Of a stretch of DNA of 14,020 nucleotides, positions 1 to 6,772 are shown piece after piece. The notes beneath the pieces are model-generated. The model had not been told where the DNA came from. It ran no database searches and worked only from the letters and a program-made list of their open reading frames with translations. The translations under genes were made by a program, and so were the position numbers. The stretch is from SOKP01 sp048887165 (lineage in GTDB: Archaea > Asgardarchaeota > Lokiarchaeia > Sigyniarchaeales > SOKP01), in contig JBHLJZ010000103.1 in NCBI GenBank assembly GCA_048887165.1, positions 1 through 14,020 on the forward strand, in the 5' to 3' direction. Every line of letters begins with the position of its first letter. Within the stretch, counting starts at the first letter, position 1.

Positions 1-320
1 TACTACCTCTTCTACTTCGGCTTCTACCTCTTCTACTACCTCTTCTACTACTTCTACTTTAGCTTCCACTTCCTCTATTACCTCTTCTACTACCTCTTCT
101 ACTTCGGCTTCTACTTCCTCTACTACTTCGGCTTCCACTTCCTCTACTACCTCTTCTACTTCGGCTTCTACCTCTTCTACTACCTCTTCTACTACTTCTA
201 CTTTAGCTTCCACTTCCTCTACTACCTCTTCTACTACCTCTTCTACTTCGGCTTCTACTTCCTCTACTACCTCTTCTACTACCTCTTCTACTTCGGCTTC
301 CACTTCCTCTACTTTCTCTT
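1..320. repeat. Nested Val/Glu-coding tandem repeat with 144-bp higher-order period
   Basis: On the minus strand, short blocks reading GTA GAA GAG and GAA GCC GAA alternate without interruption. A larger unit is visible: the rare AAA (Lys) codon preceded by GCT (Ala) occurs at 202-204 and again at 58-60, exactly 144 bp (48 codons) apart. The 20 codons following each Lys encode the same peptide. The array therefore grew by duplication of both short and long units. The frame is kept throughout, which argues for selection on the protein. Length is likely to vary between strains, and such a tract is prone to misassembly. Confidence 0.9.
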
Positions 321-579
321 CAGCTTTCTTCTTTAATTTATGTATAAAAATTGGAGGTTTATCTCCCGGCCATAAGATGTTTACAATTCCTGCTAATAAG
401 AGAATTATTCCAGATGCAACAATATATGGCATTAAATTTCCAAAAGGAAAATAACCTAACACCACTTCCATCCAATTGACCATCCAAGATCCCATAGGTG
501 AGACAACAGGTCTTAAAAAGTTTAATATAGTAGCGACTATATCAGCTAAAATTTGTAAAAGCTCAGCTTGAAATATCAT
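1..579 (-). CDS. Small membrane protein with long Val/Glu-repeat acidic tail (3'-truncated by window edge)
   Basis: An open frame runs from an ATG at 579-577 to the window edge with no stop in 193 codons, so the C-terminus is missing. Residues 1-83 are ordinary sequence with a hydrophobic N-terminal stretch (about 7-25), a Trp/Met-rich segment (about 30-45) and a strong membrane helix (about 50-70, ending Asn-Ile-Leu-Trp-Pro). A short Lys-rich stretch follows. From about residue 84 onward the protein uses almost only Val, Glu, Ala and Lys in VEEV, VEEVEA and EAEV blocks. Val recurs at 3-4 residue spacing, as expected for an amphipathic helix or coiled coil that is strongly acidic. The start overlaps the last 17 bases of the upstream gene, so it is the third gene of an operon. 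I do not recognise the family. The tail could be an assembly scaffold, a spacer or a cation-binding surface; none of these is shown. The reading frame is secure, the function unknown. Confidence 0.8.
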   Translation of the reverse strand, partial: MIFQAELLQILADIVATILNFLRPVVSPMGSWMVNWMEVVLGYFPFGNLMPYIVASGIILLLAGIVNILWPGDKPPIFIHKLKKKAEEKVEEVEAEVEEVVEEVVEEVEAEVEEVVEEVVEEVEAKVEVVEEVVEEVEAEVEEVVEEVEAEVVEEVEAEVEEVVEEVIEEVEAKVEVVEEVVEEVEAEVEEVV

Positions 580-1096
580 TACTCTCTTCACCTCTACTTT
601 TTTTATACCTATTTTCTCGAATTTTTTTTCTATTAATTACAAAATCAATAAAATCATATCCTTTTAGTAGTATCGTAAGGAAATATATCCCCATGTAAAG
701 CATGACCATATTTTGAACATTTACAGCTATAAAACCTATATCAATAATTTCATAAACTATTTCAAAACGTACTTCAGTTGCTCCACTAAACTTATATGAC
801 CAAATATACAAACAATTTAATACAATTTGGATCAAGGCGAAAGTTCCTCTTCTAATAGATTGTTTAGGAGAAGAATAATTAAAGAATGCGCATGAGCTAA
901 TAAGCAAACCAAATGCAGAAATCCAAAAAACTATTCTTTCGTAATCCGCTTGTTCAAGAACAATGCTAACTCCTAATATTTCAATATCCTTAATCCATGT
1001 AAAGGTTAAAAATGGAATAACTAATGTAATTGTTATATACACAGCCATATATATCATACCCCTCAAAATATTGAACGTTGCGCCCATTTTAATCAC
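563..1096 (-). CDS. Four-helix integral membrane protein, unknown function
   Basis: This encodes 177 residues with four predicted membrane helices, at about residues 14-35, 52-72, 84-101 and 115-145, and a short basic, charged C-terminal tail rich in Lys, Arg and Ser. Charged residues are concentrated between helices 1 and 2, between 2 and 3, and at the C-terminus. The first possible start is GTG at 1096; its bases overlap the stop of the upstream gene as GTGA, which favours it by translational coupling. An ATG three codons later (1087) is the alternative. The 3' end overlaps the start of the next gene by 17 bases. Tight packing between a LEA14-like extracellular protein and a Val/Glu-repeat membrane protein suggests that the three act together in the membrane. 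I recognise no family and assign no activity. Confidence 0.85.
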   Translation of the reverse strand: MIKMGATFNILRGMIYMAVYITITLVIPFLTFTWIKDIEILGVSIVLEQADYERIVFWISAFGLLISSCAFFNYSSPKQSIRRGTFALIQIVLNCLYIWSYKFSGATEVRFEIVYEIIDIGFIAVNVQNMVMLYMGIYFLTILLKGYDFIDFVINRKKIRENRYKKSRGEESNDISS

Positions 1097-1656
1097 CCGT
1101 AATAACCTATTGAGAAATTAGCAACATTTACTGTAAATCTATAAAGTCTAAGTGAATACCATGCACTAAACGTAAATCCGGCATAAAATTCTAATGCATG
1201 AGGTGAACGAGTCCAATCAACTGTACCAGGATCAGGTATATTAAAAAAATTGGTAGCTGTAAAATTCGCCTTAAGTGTGTCTCCATGCAAAACATCACCA
1301 AAATCTTGGTTCTCATTTAAAATCTCTACAGTTGTAGTTTCATTTCCAGCTGATACATTCCCAAATGTCATTCGAATTTGAAAGCCTAAAACAATATCAT
1401 TTAAATCATATACTCCCACATTAGAGATATTAAATGGTATGTTGATAAACATTCCACTAGGGTTTGATATATTAAAATCTGCAGATACCGGATATTCAGA
1501 TTCATCTGGTATGTTAATGTTATAACTATCTGGATCAAGAACGGTTACAGCAGAAAATCCACCCAATAAGGATACCGCAGATAAAGATAAGGTAAAAACT
1601 AACAGAAAAATTCTAACAATCCATCTAAAAATTCGGGAAGGTCTCATTTTTATCAT
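1093..1656 (-). CDS. Membrane-anchored extracellular beta-sandwich protein, LEA14/WHy-like
   Basis: This encodes 187 residues. A basic N-terminus precedes one hydrophobic helix (about 12-34), which acts as signal anchor or signal peptide. The rest is beta-rich and carries many Asn-X-Ser/Thr sequons, so it is probably outside the cell. The central run, with an NPSG turn followed by alternating strands and an N-V-G-V-Y-D-L-N-D segment, resembles the LEA14/WHy beta-sandwich in which structural strands follow an Asn-Pro motif. This resemblance is by eye, so the family call is tentative. The ATG at 1656 lies about 23 bases from a good TATA box, giving an essentially leaderless transcript; an ATG at 1647 is the alternative. 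The stop overlaps the next start by four bases. It is the first gene of the three-gene operon. A role in holding or sensing the cell surface is inference only. Confidence 0.8.
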   Translation of the reverse strand: MIKMRPSRIFRWIVRIFLLVFTLSLSAVSLLGGFSAVTVLDPDSYNINIPDESEYPVSADFNISNPSGMFINIPFNISNVGVYDLNDIVLGFQIRMTFGNVSAGNETTTVEILNENQDFGDVLHGDTLKANFTATNFFNIPDPGTVDWTRSPHALEFYAGFTFSAWYSLRLYRFTVNVANFSIGYYG

Positions 1657-1673
1657 TCTATTTTATTTTTTTG

Positions 1674-1684
1674 CTATATAAATT
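1674..1684 (-). promoter_or_regulatory. Archaeal TATA box for the three-gene membrane operon
   Basis: Read on the minus strand the box is AATTTATATAGC. Its centre lies about 23-25 bases before the ATG at 1656, the usual archaeal box-A to transcription-start distance. The start codon would then be at or next to the 5' end of the mRNA, which explains the lack of a Shine-Dalgarno motif. Confidence 0.6.
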
Positions 1685-2002
1685 CTTTTGTTGGATAGAT
1701 TGAATTAAAAATAAATAGATTTAAAAAATTTATAAATTTATTTGTCAAAAATAAAAATTAGATAATCTTTTGTGTATATGGAACGGATACACCATCAACC
1801 GTTAACAGTATAGCATTTCTAAATAAAGTTCATTTTTTAGATCTAATATTTTTCTCATCAACAGTTTATAGAAATAAATTCTATTACTGCTTCTTGGATT
1901 ATTAACTTAAAAAATAACAAGCAGAATTATTTTTTTATGTGATTCCACTTTATAAGATATAAAAGCAAAAACTAAAATATTTTTAGATTTAGTATTTAAT
2001 AT

Positions 2003-2018
2003 GTTTTTTTTAAAAACA
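2003..2018 (+). promoter_or_regulatory. Probable TATA-like box for the calcium ATPase gene
   Basis: A T-run passing into TTTAAAAAC is centred about 27 bases before the ATG at 2039, matching a leaderless archaeal start. The motif is weak in so AT-rich a region; ATTTAATATG at about 1994-2003 is an alternative. Confidence 0.35.
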
Positions 2019-2038
2019 ATAAAATAAATTGAATAACA

Positions 2039-4900
2039 ATGGTTGAGATAAAAGAAATTAGCCCACATTCTGAAAATATTGGAGAAGTTGTTGATGCTTT
2101 CAACACATCCATTGAAAAAGGCTTAACAGAATCTGAGGCATTAAGAAGGCTCGAAAAATTTGGAAAGAATGAATTGATAAAAGAAAAGGGAAAAACTGCT
2201 TTACAAATTTTCATTAGCCAGTTTAAGGATTTTCTTATTTATCTACTATTTTTTGCTATTGCTATATCTGTTATTATAGGAATTTGGGAAAGTACAAAGC
2301 CTGGTGCAGAAGCTTGGTCTTCAGAATATACTGATGCTATTGTAATTTCTGCAATCTTAATTGTGAATGCTATATTAGGATTTTATCAGGAATATCAAGC
2401 TGAAAGAGCAATGGAAAGTTTAAAAAAATTAGCACCGCATTTTGCAAGAGTTCGTAGAGATAATAAAGTTAAAGAAATTTCTGTTGAAGATGTCGTACCA
2501 GGTGATGTTATATTGTTTGAAGAAGGAGATAAATTTCCAGCCGATCTTAGACTCTATAAGGAATTCTCTCTATATGTAGATGAAGCAATATTAACAGGAG
2601 AATCAAAACCCGTTAAAAAGCAACTAAAACCTGTTGATAGAAAAGAGATTCTCGCAGATAGAACTAATCTTGGGTATATGAATACCATTATAACACGAGG
2701 GAATGGCGAAGGCATTGTAATTGGAACAGCTATGAATACAGAAATAGGGAAGATTGCTGGAAGTTTACAAGAAGAGCTAATTGAAGCTAGTCCTTTTCAA
2801 AAAGAAGTCGATAGATTCGGTAAATTATTAGGAATTATAATTATAATAATTTGTTTAGCCGTATTTATCACTGAGCTCATTATTATTCTGGTAACAGAAG
2901 GATTCAGTTTTGGACCACAAGAAATTGATGAAATTATTGAAGCCTTTGAAATCTCGATTAGTTTAGCTGTATCTGCCGTTCCTGAGGGGCTTGTTGTTGT
3001 AATTACTGTCGTCATGAGCATAGGTATGAGAAAAATGGCAGATAGGAATGCTCTAGTAAGAAAGTTAACAGCAGTTGAAACTCTAGGACGTGTGAACGTT
3101 ATTTGTTCTGATAAAACTGGCACCCTTACAAAAAATGAAATGACAGTTGTTAATGTTTATTTAAATGATAAAGTGCTAGATATAGAAGGTGTAGGTTATA
3201 ATATATTAGGCGAAATCAAAGAAAATGAAAAACCCGTTTCAATAAATGCTGATTTAAAACTATTTTTAGAAATTTGTTACTATTGTAACAATTCGAATGT
3301 AAATATTCTTGATAAATCAACAGGCGAAGTCTCTGTTGTAGGTGATCCAACTGAAATATCCATGAAAGTTTTAGGATATAAAGGCGAGATAAGCGAAAAT
3401 TTTGAGAAATTAGATGAGATCCCTTTTGATTCTGACCGAAAAATGATGACAGTAATTGGCGAACTCGATGGTAGAACCATAGCTTTAATTAAAGGAGCAC
3501 CTGACGTTTTAATGAGAAATGCAACTCAAGTTTTATTAGACGGTGAAATTAGACCAATTGAAAATTCAAAGGAAAAAATATTAAACAAAAACGAAGAGTT
3601 TGCGAGAAACGCCTTAAGGGTTTTAGGAGTTGCCTATAAAGAATTACAACCAAACTATGATATTAATGAAGTTGAAAAAAGTTTTACTTATATCGGATTA
3701 GTTGGAATTATCGATCCCGCCCGAGATGAAGTAAAGGACTCGATTAAAGAAGCAAGAATGGCAGGGATTAGAACTATTATGATCACTGGCGATCATAAAA
3801 TAACAGCAATTGCTATCGCACAACAAATTGGTCTAACGGAATCAGATGAAGCTATTACAGGGGTAGAATTAGAAGCAATGGGTGATGAGGAGTTAAAAGA
3901 AAAGGTAAGAACTGTTGATGTGTTTGCAAGGGTTACATCAGAGCATAAACTCAGAATCCTTAGGAGACTTAAAGAATTAGGTTTAATCGTTTCCATGACC
4001 GGAGATGGAGTAAATGACGCTCCTGCTGTTAAGGGTGCTCATGTTGGTGTCGCAATGGGATTGAAAGGTACTGAAGTTACACAAGAAGCATCAGATATGA
4101 TTTTAATAGATGATAATTATGCAACGATAGTTAATGCTATAGAAGAAGGACGAGGGATCTTCGAAACTACTAAAGGTTTCTTCCGTTATATGTTAAGCAC
4201 TAATTTTGATGAAATTTTCTTAATTTTAACAGCGTATATTGTCATGAAGTTATTTGGTAATGTCTTTCTAGGATTACCCGTTGAGCCAATTCAGATCCTA
4301 TGGCTTAACATAGCAACCGATGGTATACCTGCTATGGTACTAGGACTTACACCCACAGATCCTGATGTGATGAAAGCACCACCTCGTAAAGGATTCACGT
4401 TATTAAAAGAGATCAAGGGTCCTGCTTTATTACTCGGGATATACACTTCAATCACAGATATCAGCTTATATTTGCTTCTTTGGTCAGTTTTAATTCCAGC
4501 CTGGGCACAAGCAGGGATAGATCCTCGTTTAACCATGGATTTTATGACAGTTGGAACTGACGCTTATTATTACTCAATTTCTTTAGCCCAAAGTATCCTA
4601 TTTACAAATCTTGTAATATGTGAGCTAATGTTTGTATACACTTGCACCTCAAATATTAAACCCTTCTACTTATTCCCGAATAAGCACTTATTTTGGGCTA
4701 CAGGTCTTTCTCTTGGTTTACAGTTCCTAATTCTTTACACTCCAATCAATATAGCATTCCACGTAGTTCCTTTAAATCATGGATTTTATTGGTTTACACT
4801 CTTTATAGCAGCCTTTTCAGTATCAGTTGTCGATGAATTAAGAAAATATAGGATACGATGGAAAATAAAAAAGGACCCAAATTATCTATTTAAATCCTAA
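2039..4900 (+). CDS. Calcium-transporting P-type ATPase, type IIA (SERCA/PMR1-like)
   Basis: This is a complete 953-residue pump expected to export Ca2+ from the cytoplasm at the cost of ATP. Domains in order are: the cation-ATPase N-terminal domain (about 10-80); the actuator with TGES at 186-189; PEGL in helix M4 at 315-318; the phosphorylation motif DKTGT at 358-362 with Asp358 as phospho-acceptor; the nucleotide-binding KGAP at 485-488; and the hinge motifs TGD at 583-585 and GDGVND at 655-660. Ligands matching the two SERCA calcium sites are present: Glu316 (M4), Asn722 and Glu725 (M5), Asn757 and Asp761 (M6), and Glu862 in M8 as the likely counterpart of the SERCA M8 ligand. About ten membrane helices are visible. 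Length and motif set are normal for the family and I see no damage. A monovalent or mixed cation specificity cannot be fully excluded, but the full ligand set favours calcium. It has its own promoter region and converges on the GTPase gene. Confidence 0.95.
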   Translation: MVEIKEISPHSENIGEVVDAFNTSIEKGLTESEALRRLEKFGKNELIKEKGKTALQIFISQFKDFLIYLLFFAIAISVIIGIWESTKPGAEAWSSEYTDAIVISAILIVNAILGFYQEYQAERAMESLKKLAPHFARVRRDNKVKEISVEDVVPGDVILFEEGDKFPADLRLYKEFSLYVDEAILTGESKPVKKQLKPVDRKEILADRTNLGYMNTIITRGNGEGIVIGTAMNTEIGKIAGSLQEELIEASPFQKEVDRFGKLLGIIIIIICLAVFITELIIILVTEGFSFGPQEIDEIIEAFEISISLAVSAVPEGLVVVITVVMSIGMRKMADRNALVRKLTAVETLGRVNVICSDKTGTLTKNEMTVVNVYLNDKVLDIEGVGYNILGEIKENEKPVSINADLKLFLEICYYCNNSNVNILDKSTGEVSVVGDPTEISMKVLGYKGEISENFEKLDEIPFDSDRKMMTVIGELDGRTIALIKGAPDVLMRNATQVLLDGEIRPIENSKEKILNKNEEFARNALRVLGVAYKELQPNYDINEVEKSFTYIGLVGIIDPARDEVKDSIKEARMAGIRTIMITGDHKITAIAIAQQIGLTESDEAITGVELEAMGDEELKEKVRTVDVFARVTSEHKLRILRRLKELGLIVSMTGDGVNDAPAVKGAHVGVAMGLKGTEVTQEASDMILIDDNYATIVNAIEEGRGIFETTKGFFRYMLSTNFDEIFLILTAYIVMKLFGNVFLGLPVEPIQILWLNIATDGIPAMVLGLTPTDPDVMKAPPRKGFTLLKEIKGPALLLGIYTSITDISLYLLLWSVLIPAWAQAGIDPRLTMDFMTVGTDAYYYSISLAQSILFTNLVICELMFVYTCTSNIKPFYLFPNKHLFWATGLSLGLQFLILYTPINIAFHVVPLNHGFYWFTLFIAAFSVSVVDELRKYRIRWKIKKDPNYLFKS

Positions 4901-4928
4901 ATTTAATTATTTAATTTTATATAATTCT

Positions 4929-4938
4929 ATTTTTTTGA
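4929..4938 (+). terminator. T-rich terminator after the ATPase gene
   Basis: Seven T residues lie about 30 bases past the ATPase stop, in a 61-bp convergent intergenic gap. Archaeal transcription commonly ends at such U-runs without a hairpin. The gap is short enough that the two convergent transcripts probably overlap. Confidence 0.45.
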
Positions 4939-4961
4939 AAATAATGTTTCATGATATTATA

Positions 4962-6056
4962 TTATTGTAAGTCAGTCTCTTCCATATACTTGAAAAGTAG
5001 CCCAATTCCAATTAATTTAAATGTATCTTGAACATTAATATTTTTCAGAGCAGAAGTTTCAATAAAGAAGCATTTAAGTTCTTCAGCTTGTTTAAAACCC
5101 TCATCTTTTGAAATTTCTCTTTCATTTTCTAGATCAATTTTATTTCCTATAAGAACGAAGGGAATATTCCCTAATTCCTTCCGAGCGTCTTGAAGCCAAA
5201 AATTTAAAGCCTCATCAAGTGTTTCTCGTCGAGTAACATCATAAACAATAAAAGCACATTTAGCTCCCTTATAATATTCACGTCGCACACGTTTAAAGAA
5301 TTCTTGCCCAGCTAGATCATAAATAAGAAACTTTATAGTATCATCTTTAAATCCTTGTACAAAATATCTCTGTGTTGAGATTGAAATGCCTAGTGTGGGA
5401 CGATAATCAACAATTTCTTCATTTTTTAAGAATTGATTTACCAAAGTTGTCTTTCCTACTGCAGCTGCTCCTAATACAATTAGTTTGAAGATTTTGTCAA
5501 TCTTTTTTTCTTTAGTTATATGATGTGTTGCTTTAACTCCATCTATAACACTATTAGGTCTAGGGTCAGAATATTTCTCTAAACCTAACGAGAAATTTTC
5601 ATCTACACTCAAATTTGGAATCTCTAATGTATTGTACCTAAAATCAAAACTCTCTTCTAATATTTTAGCTATTTTTTCAGCAACAAGATATGCAATTGGA
5701 AAAAGTTCATTTAAATTTATTTCATAATCGCAAACCAACAATAAAATTGCCTCAGAACCAGCTTCGAGATAGATAATTCTTTGATCTGATGTTTCAAAAG
5801 ACCCACAACCGTAATGTCCTATTTGATATTCTAAGCTTATTTTATTTAATAGATTTTCTACTAATGCAGTTATTGCACCATAGATTTCTTCGCTGAGGTT
5901 TTTATTATCATTCAAATTATCTAATTTACCATATTTAGTAACTAATAATCCATGATTTGAATAGATATATGCGATTTCTATATCATATCGGGAATCTATA
6001 AAATTTTTTAATAATGTCCTTAGATTTTCTTCTTTAGTTAATGTTTTGGATGTCAT
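4962..6056 (-). CDS. Roadblock/LC7-like domain fused to a Ras/Rab-like small GTPase
   Basis: This encodes 364 residues. Residues about 10-135 look like a Roadblock/LC7 (MglB-like) domain: strand, strand, helix, then a Gly-rich strand region (79-85) followed by strands about 93-109 and a final helix about 116-134. A linker of about 50 residues follows. The GTPase domain spans about 187-357 with all five G motifs: P-loop GAAAVGKT at 196-203, switch I Thr221 in a PTLG context, DLAGQE at 247-252 with Gln251 at the catalytic glutamine position, NKID at 305-308 and ETSA at 333-336. It should therefore bind and hydrolyse GTP. There is no C-terminal Cys prenylation motif. Roadblock proteins act as GAP or dimer platforms for Ras-like GTPases (as MglB does for MglA), so a built-in regulator is plausible. 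The ATG at 6056 leaves a normal N-terminus. It is monocistronic as far as the gap allows one to see. Confidence 0.93.
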   Translation of the reverse strand: MTSKTLTKEENLRTLLKNFIDSRYDIEIAYIYSNHGLLVTKYGKLDNLNDNKNLSEEIYGAITALVENLLNKISLEYQIGHYGCGSFETSDQRIIYLEAGSEAILLLVCDYEINLNELFPIAYLVAEKIAKILEESFDFRYNTLEIPNLSVDENFSLGLEKYSDPRPNSVIDGVKATHHITKEKKIDKIFKLIVLGAAAVGKTTLVNQFLKNEEIVDYRPTLGISISTQRYFVQGFKDDTIKFLIYDLAGQEFFKRVRREYYKGAKCAFIVYDVTRRETLDEALNFWLQDARKELGNIPFVLIGNKIDLENEREISKDEGFKQAEELKCFFIETSALKNINVQDTFKLIGIGLLFKYMEETDLQ

Positions 6057-6068
6057 GAGGCTAAAAAT

Positions 6069-6091
6069 ATTATAAATTACTCTTTTTTAAC
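6069..6091 (-). promoter_or_regulatory. Candidate TATA-like elements for the Roadblock-GTPase gene
   Basis: On the minus strand TTAAAAAAG (6082-6090) is centred about 30 bases before the ATG at 6056, and AATTTATA (6071-6078) lies closer, at about 18 bases. The first has the better spacing for a short-leader transcript. The upstream region is cut off by the sequence gap, so more distant elements cannot be judged. Confidence 0.35.
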
Positions 6092-6096
6092 TCTTT

Positions 6097-6196
6097 NNNN
6101 NNNNNNNNNNNNNNNNNNNNNNNNNNNNNNNNNNNNNNNNNNNNNNNNNNNNNNNNNNNNNNNNNNNNNNNNNNNNNNNNNNNNNNNNNNNNNNNN
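6097..6196. other. Scaffold gap of exactly 100 N
   Basis: One hundred consecutive undetermined bases. This is a conventional length for a gap of unknown size in draft scaffolds. Distance and even adjacency between the GTPase gene and the acyl-CoA synthetase fragment are therefore not certain. Any reading frame running through the gap is meaningless. Confidence 0.97.
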
Positions 6197-6556
6197 GATG
6201 AACCAATTACAGAATTAATAATTGGCATGACTACTGATGCGCAATTTGGTCCAGCATTAATGTTTGGAATTGGAGGAATTCTAGTTGAATTACTTGAAGA
6301 TGTGAGCTTTAGAATCGCTCCTATCACTGAATATGATGCAAAAGAGATGATCAGAGAAATTAAGGGTTTTCCTATTCTCGATGGATATCGTGGCAAACCA
6401 AAAGCGGATCTTGATGCAATTGTTGACACCTTGTTAAAAGTTTCTGATCTTGTTACAAAACATGAAGAAATTAATGAAATGGATTTAAATCCCGTCTTTA
6501 TTTATGATAAGGGATTAATTTGCGTAGATGCGCGAATTATACTTAAAAAACCATAA
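6197..6556 (+). CDS. ADP-forming acyl/acetyl-CoA synthetase, ATP-grasp C-terminal part (5'-truncated by gap)
   Basis: The frame is open from the first base after the gap, so the 119 visible codons are the C-terminus of a longer protein; the ATG at 6227 is internal, because family-typical residues precede it (E-L-I-I-G-M). The sequence shows the ATP-grasp_5 signature of ADP-forming acetyl-CoA synthetases: DAQFGPALMFGIGG, then VELLEDVSFR, a G-Y-R-G-K-P loop and the closing E-M-D-L-N-P-V. The enzyme converts acyl-CoA, ADP and phosphate to the acid, CoA and ATP, giving ATP by substrate-level phosphorylation during fermentation of amino acids or other organics. The same domain ends both the separate beta subunit and the fused alpha-beta enzyme, and also Pat-type protein acetyltransferases, so the visible part cannot decide between them. 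The stop is TAA at 6554-6556. Confidence 0.9.
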   Translation, partial: DEPITELIIGMTTDAQFGPALMFGIGGILVELLEDVSFRIAPITEYDAKEMIREIKGFPILDGYRGKPKADLDAIVDTLLKVSDLVTKHEEINEMDLNPVFIYDKGLICVDARIILKKP

Positions 6557-6570
6557 AAATAAGAGTAAAA

Positions 6571-6590
6571 TTTTTTCTCAAAATTTTTTA
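6571..6590 (+). terminator. Paired T-runs downstream of the acyl-CoA synthetase fragment
   Basis: Two runs of six T (6571-6576 and 6584-6589) start about 15 bases after the stop, as expected for archaeal U-run termination. The remaining intergenic sequence to 6730 is AT-rich with no gene that I can see. Confidence 0.5.
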
Positions 6591-6730
6591 AGCAATCCAA
6601 TAATGTTGTTTTTTAGAATATAAAGATAATTGGGAATCTTATCGCAAAAATTATTTTCTTTTCTTTTAGAATATTCGATAATGAATTGATTTAAAAAAAG
6701 AAATTTTAAATTCAAAAACACGATGTTATA

Positions 6731-6753
6731 GTTAATATATATAAAAAATTAAC
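6731..6753 (+). promoter_or_regulatory. TATA box enclosed by a 6-bp inverted repeat, promoter of the receptor-like gene
   Basis: ATATATAAA (6736-6744) is a strong archaeal TATA box about 30 bases before the ATG at 6773, predicting transcription from about 6765-6770. It lies between GTTAAT (6731-6736) and its exact inverse ATTAAC (6748-6753). That arrangement would suit a dimeric repressor that blocks TBP, but six-base arms can occur by chance in such AT-rich DNA. The predicted start is at or after the TTG at 6764, which favours the ATG at 6773 as the true start codon. Confidence 0.55.
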
Positions 6754-6772
6754 ATATTATTTTTTGATAATT

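Larger units (their letters stand above)
1657..2038. other. Divergent AT-rich intergenic region without a gene
   Basis: The stretch separates the minus-strand membrane operon from the calcium ATPase gene and must hold both promoters. I find no frame longer than a dozen codons with coding character, no tRNA fold and no C/D-box motifs. The only local structure is a 6-bp inverted repeat, GTGTAT at 1772-1777 and ATACAC at 1787-1792, overlapped by a second small one (AACGG at 1782-1786 and CCGTT at 1799-1803). This part is more GC-balanced than its surroundings and could be a regulator site. The rest is A/T runs. Confidence 0.55.

Noticed and set aside
1..320. Possible CRISPR array or noncoding satellite because of the dense short repeats
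   Set aside because: There are no repeat-spacer units of fixed length, and the tract stays in frame with a membrane-protein gene on the minus strand.
1772..1803. Overlapping small inverted repeats that could be a structured RNA or riboswitch
   Set aside because: Stems are only 5-6 bp, mutually exclusive and without a recognisable aptamer core; mentioned only as a possible protein site.
1878..1928. Imperfect inverted repeat (AATTCT...CTGCTT with AAGCAGAATT)
   Set aside because: Pairing needs several bulges and the loop is AT-rich, so it does not exceed chance for this composition.
6070..6429. Minus-strand frame across the undetermined bases
   Set aside because: It depends on reading through 100 N and is antisense to the acyl-CoA synthetase fragment.
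6227..6556. Complete 109-residue gene starting at the ATG at 6227
   Set aside because: The frame stays open back to the gap and the preceding residues belong to the ATP-grasp family, so the ATG is internal.
6764..6772. TTG at 6764 as start of the giant surface gene
   Set aside because: The TATA box at 6736-6744 predicts transcription from about 6765-6770, and the ATG at 6773 gives a standard Lys-rich signal sequence.
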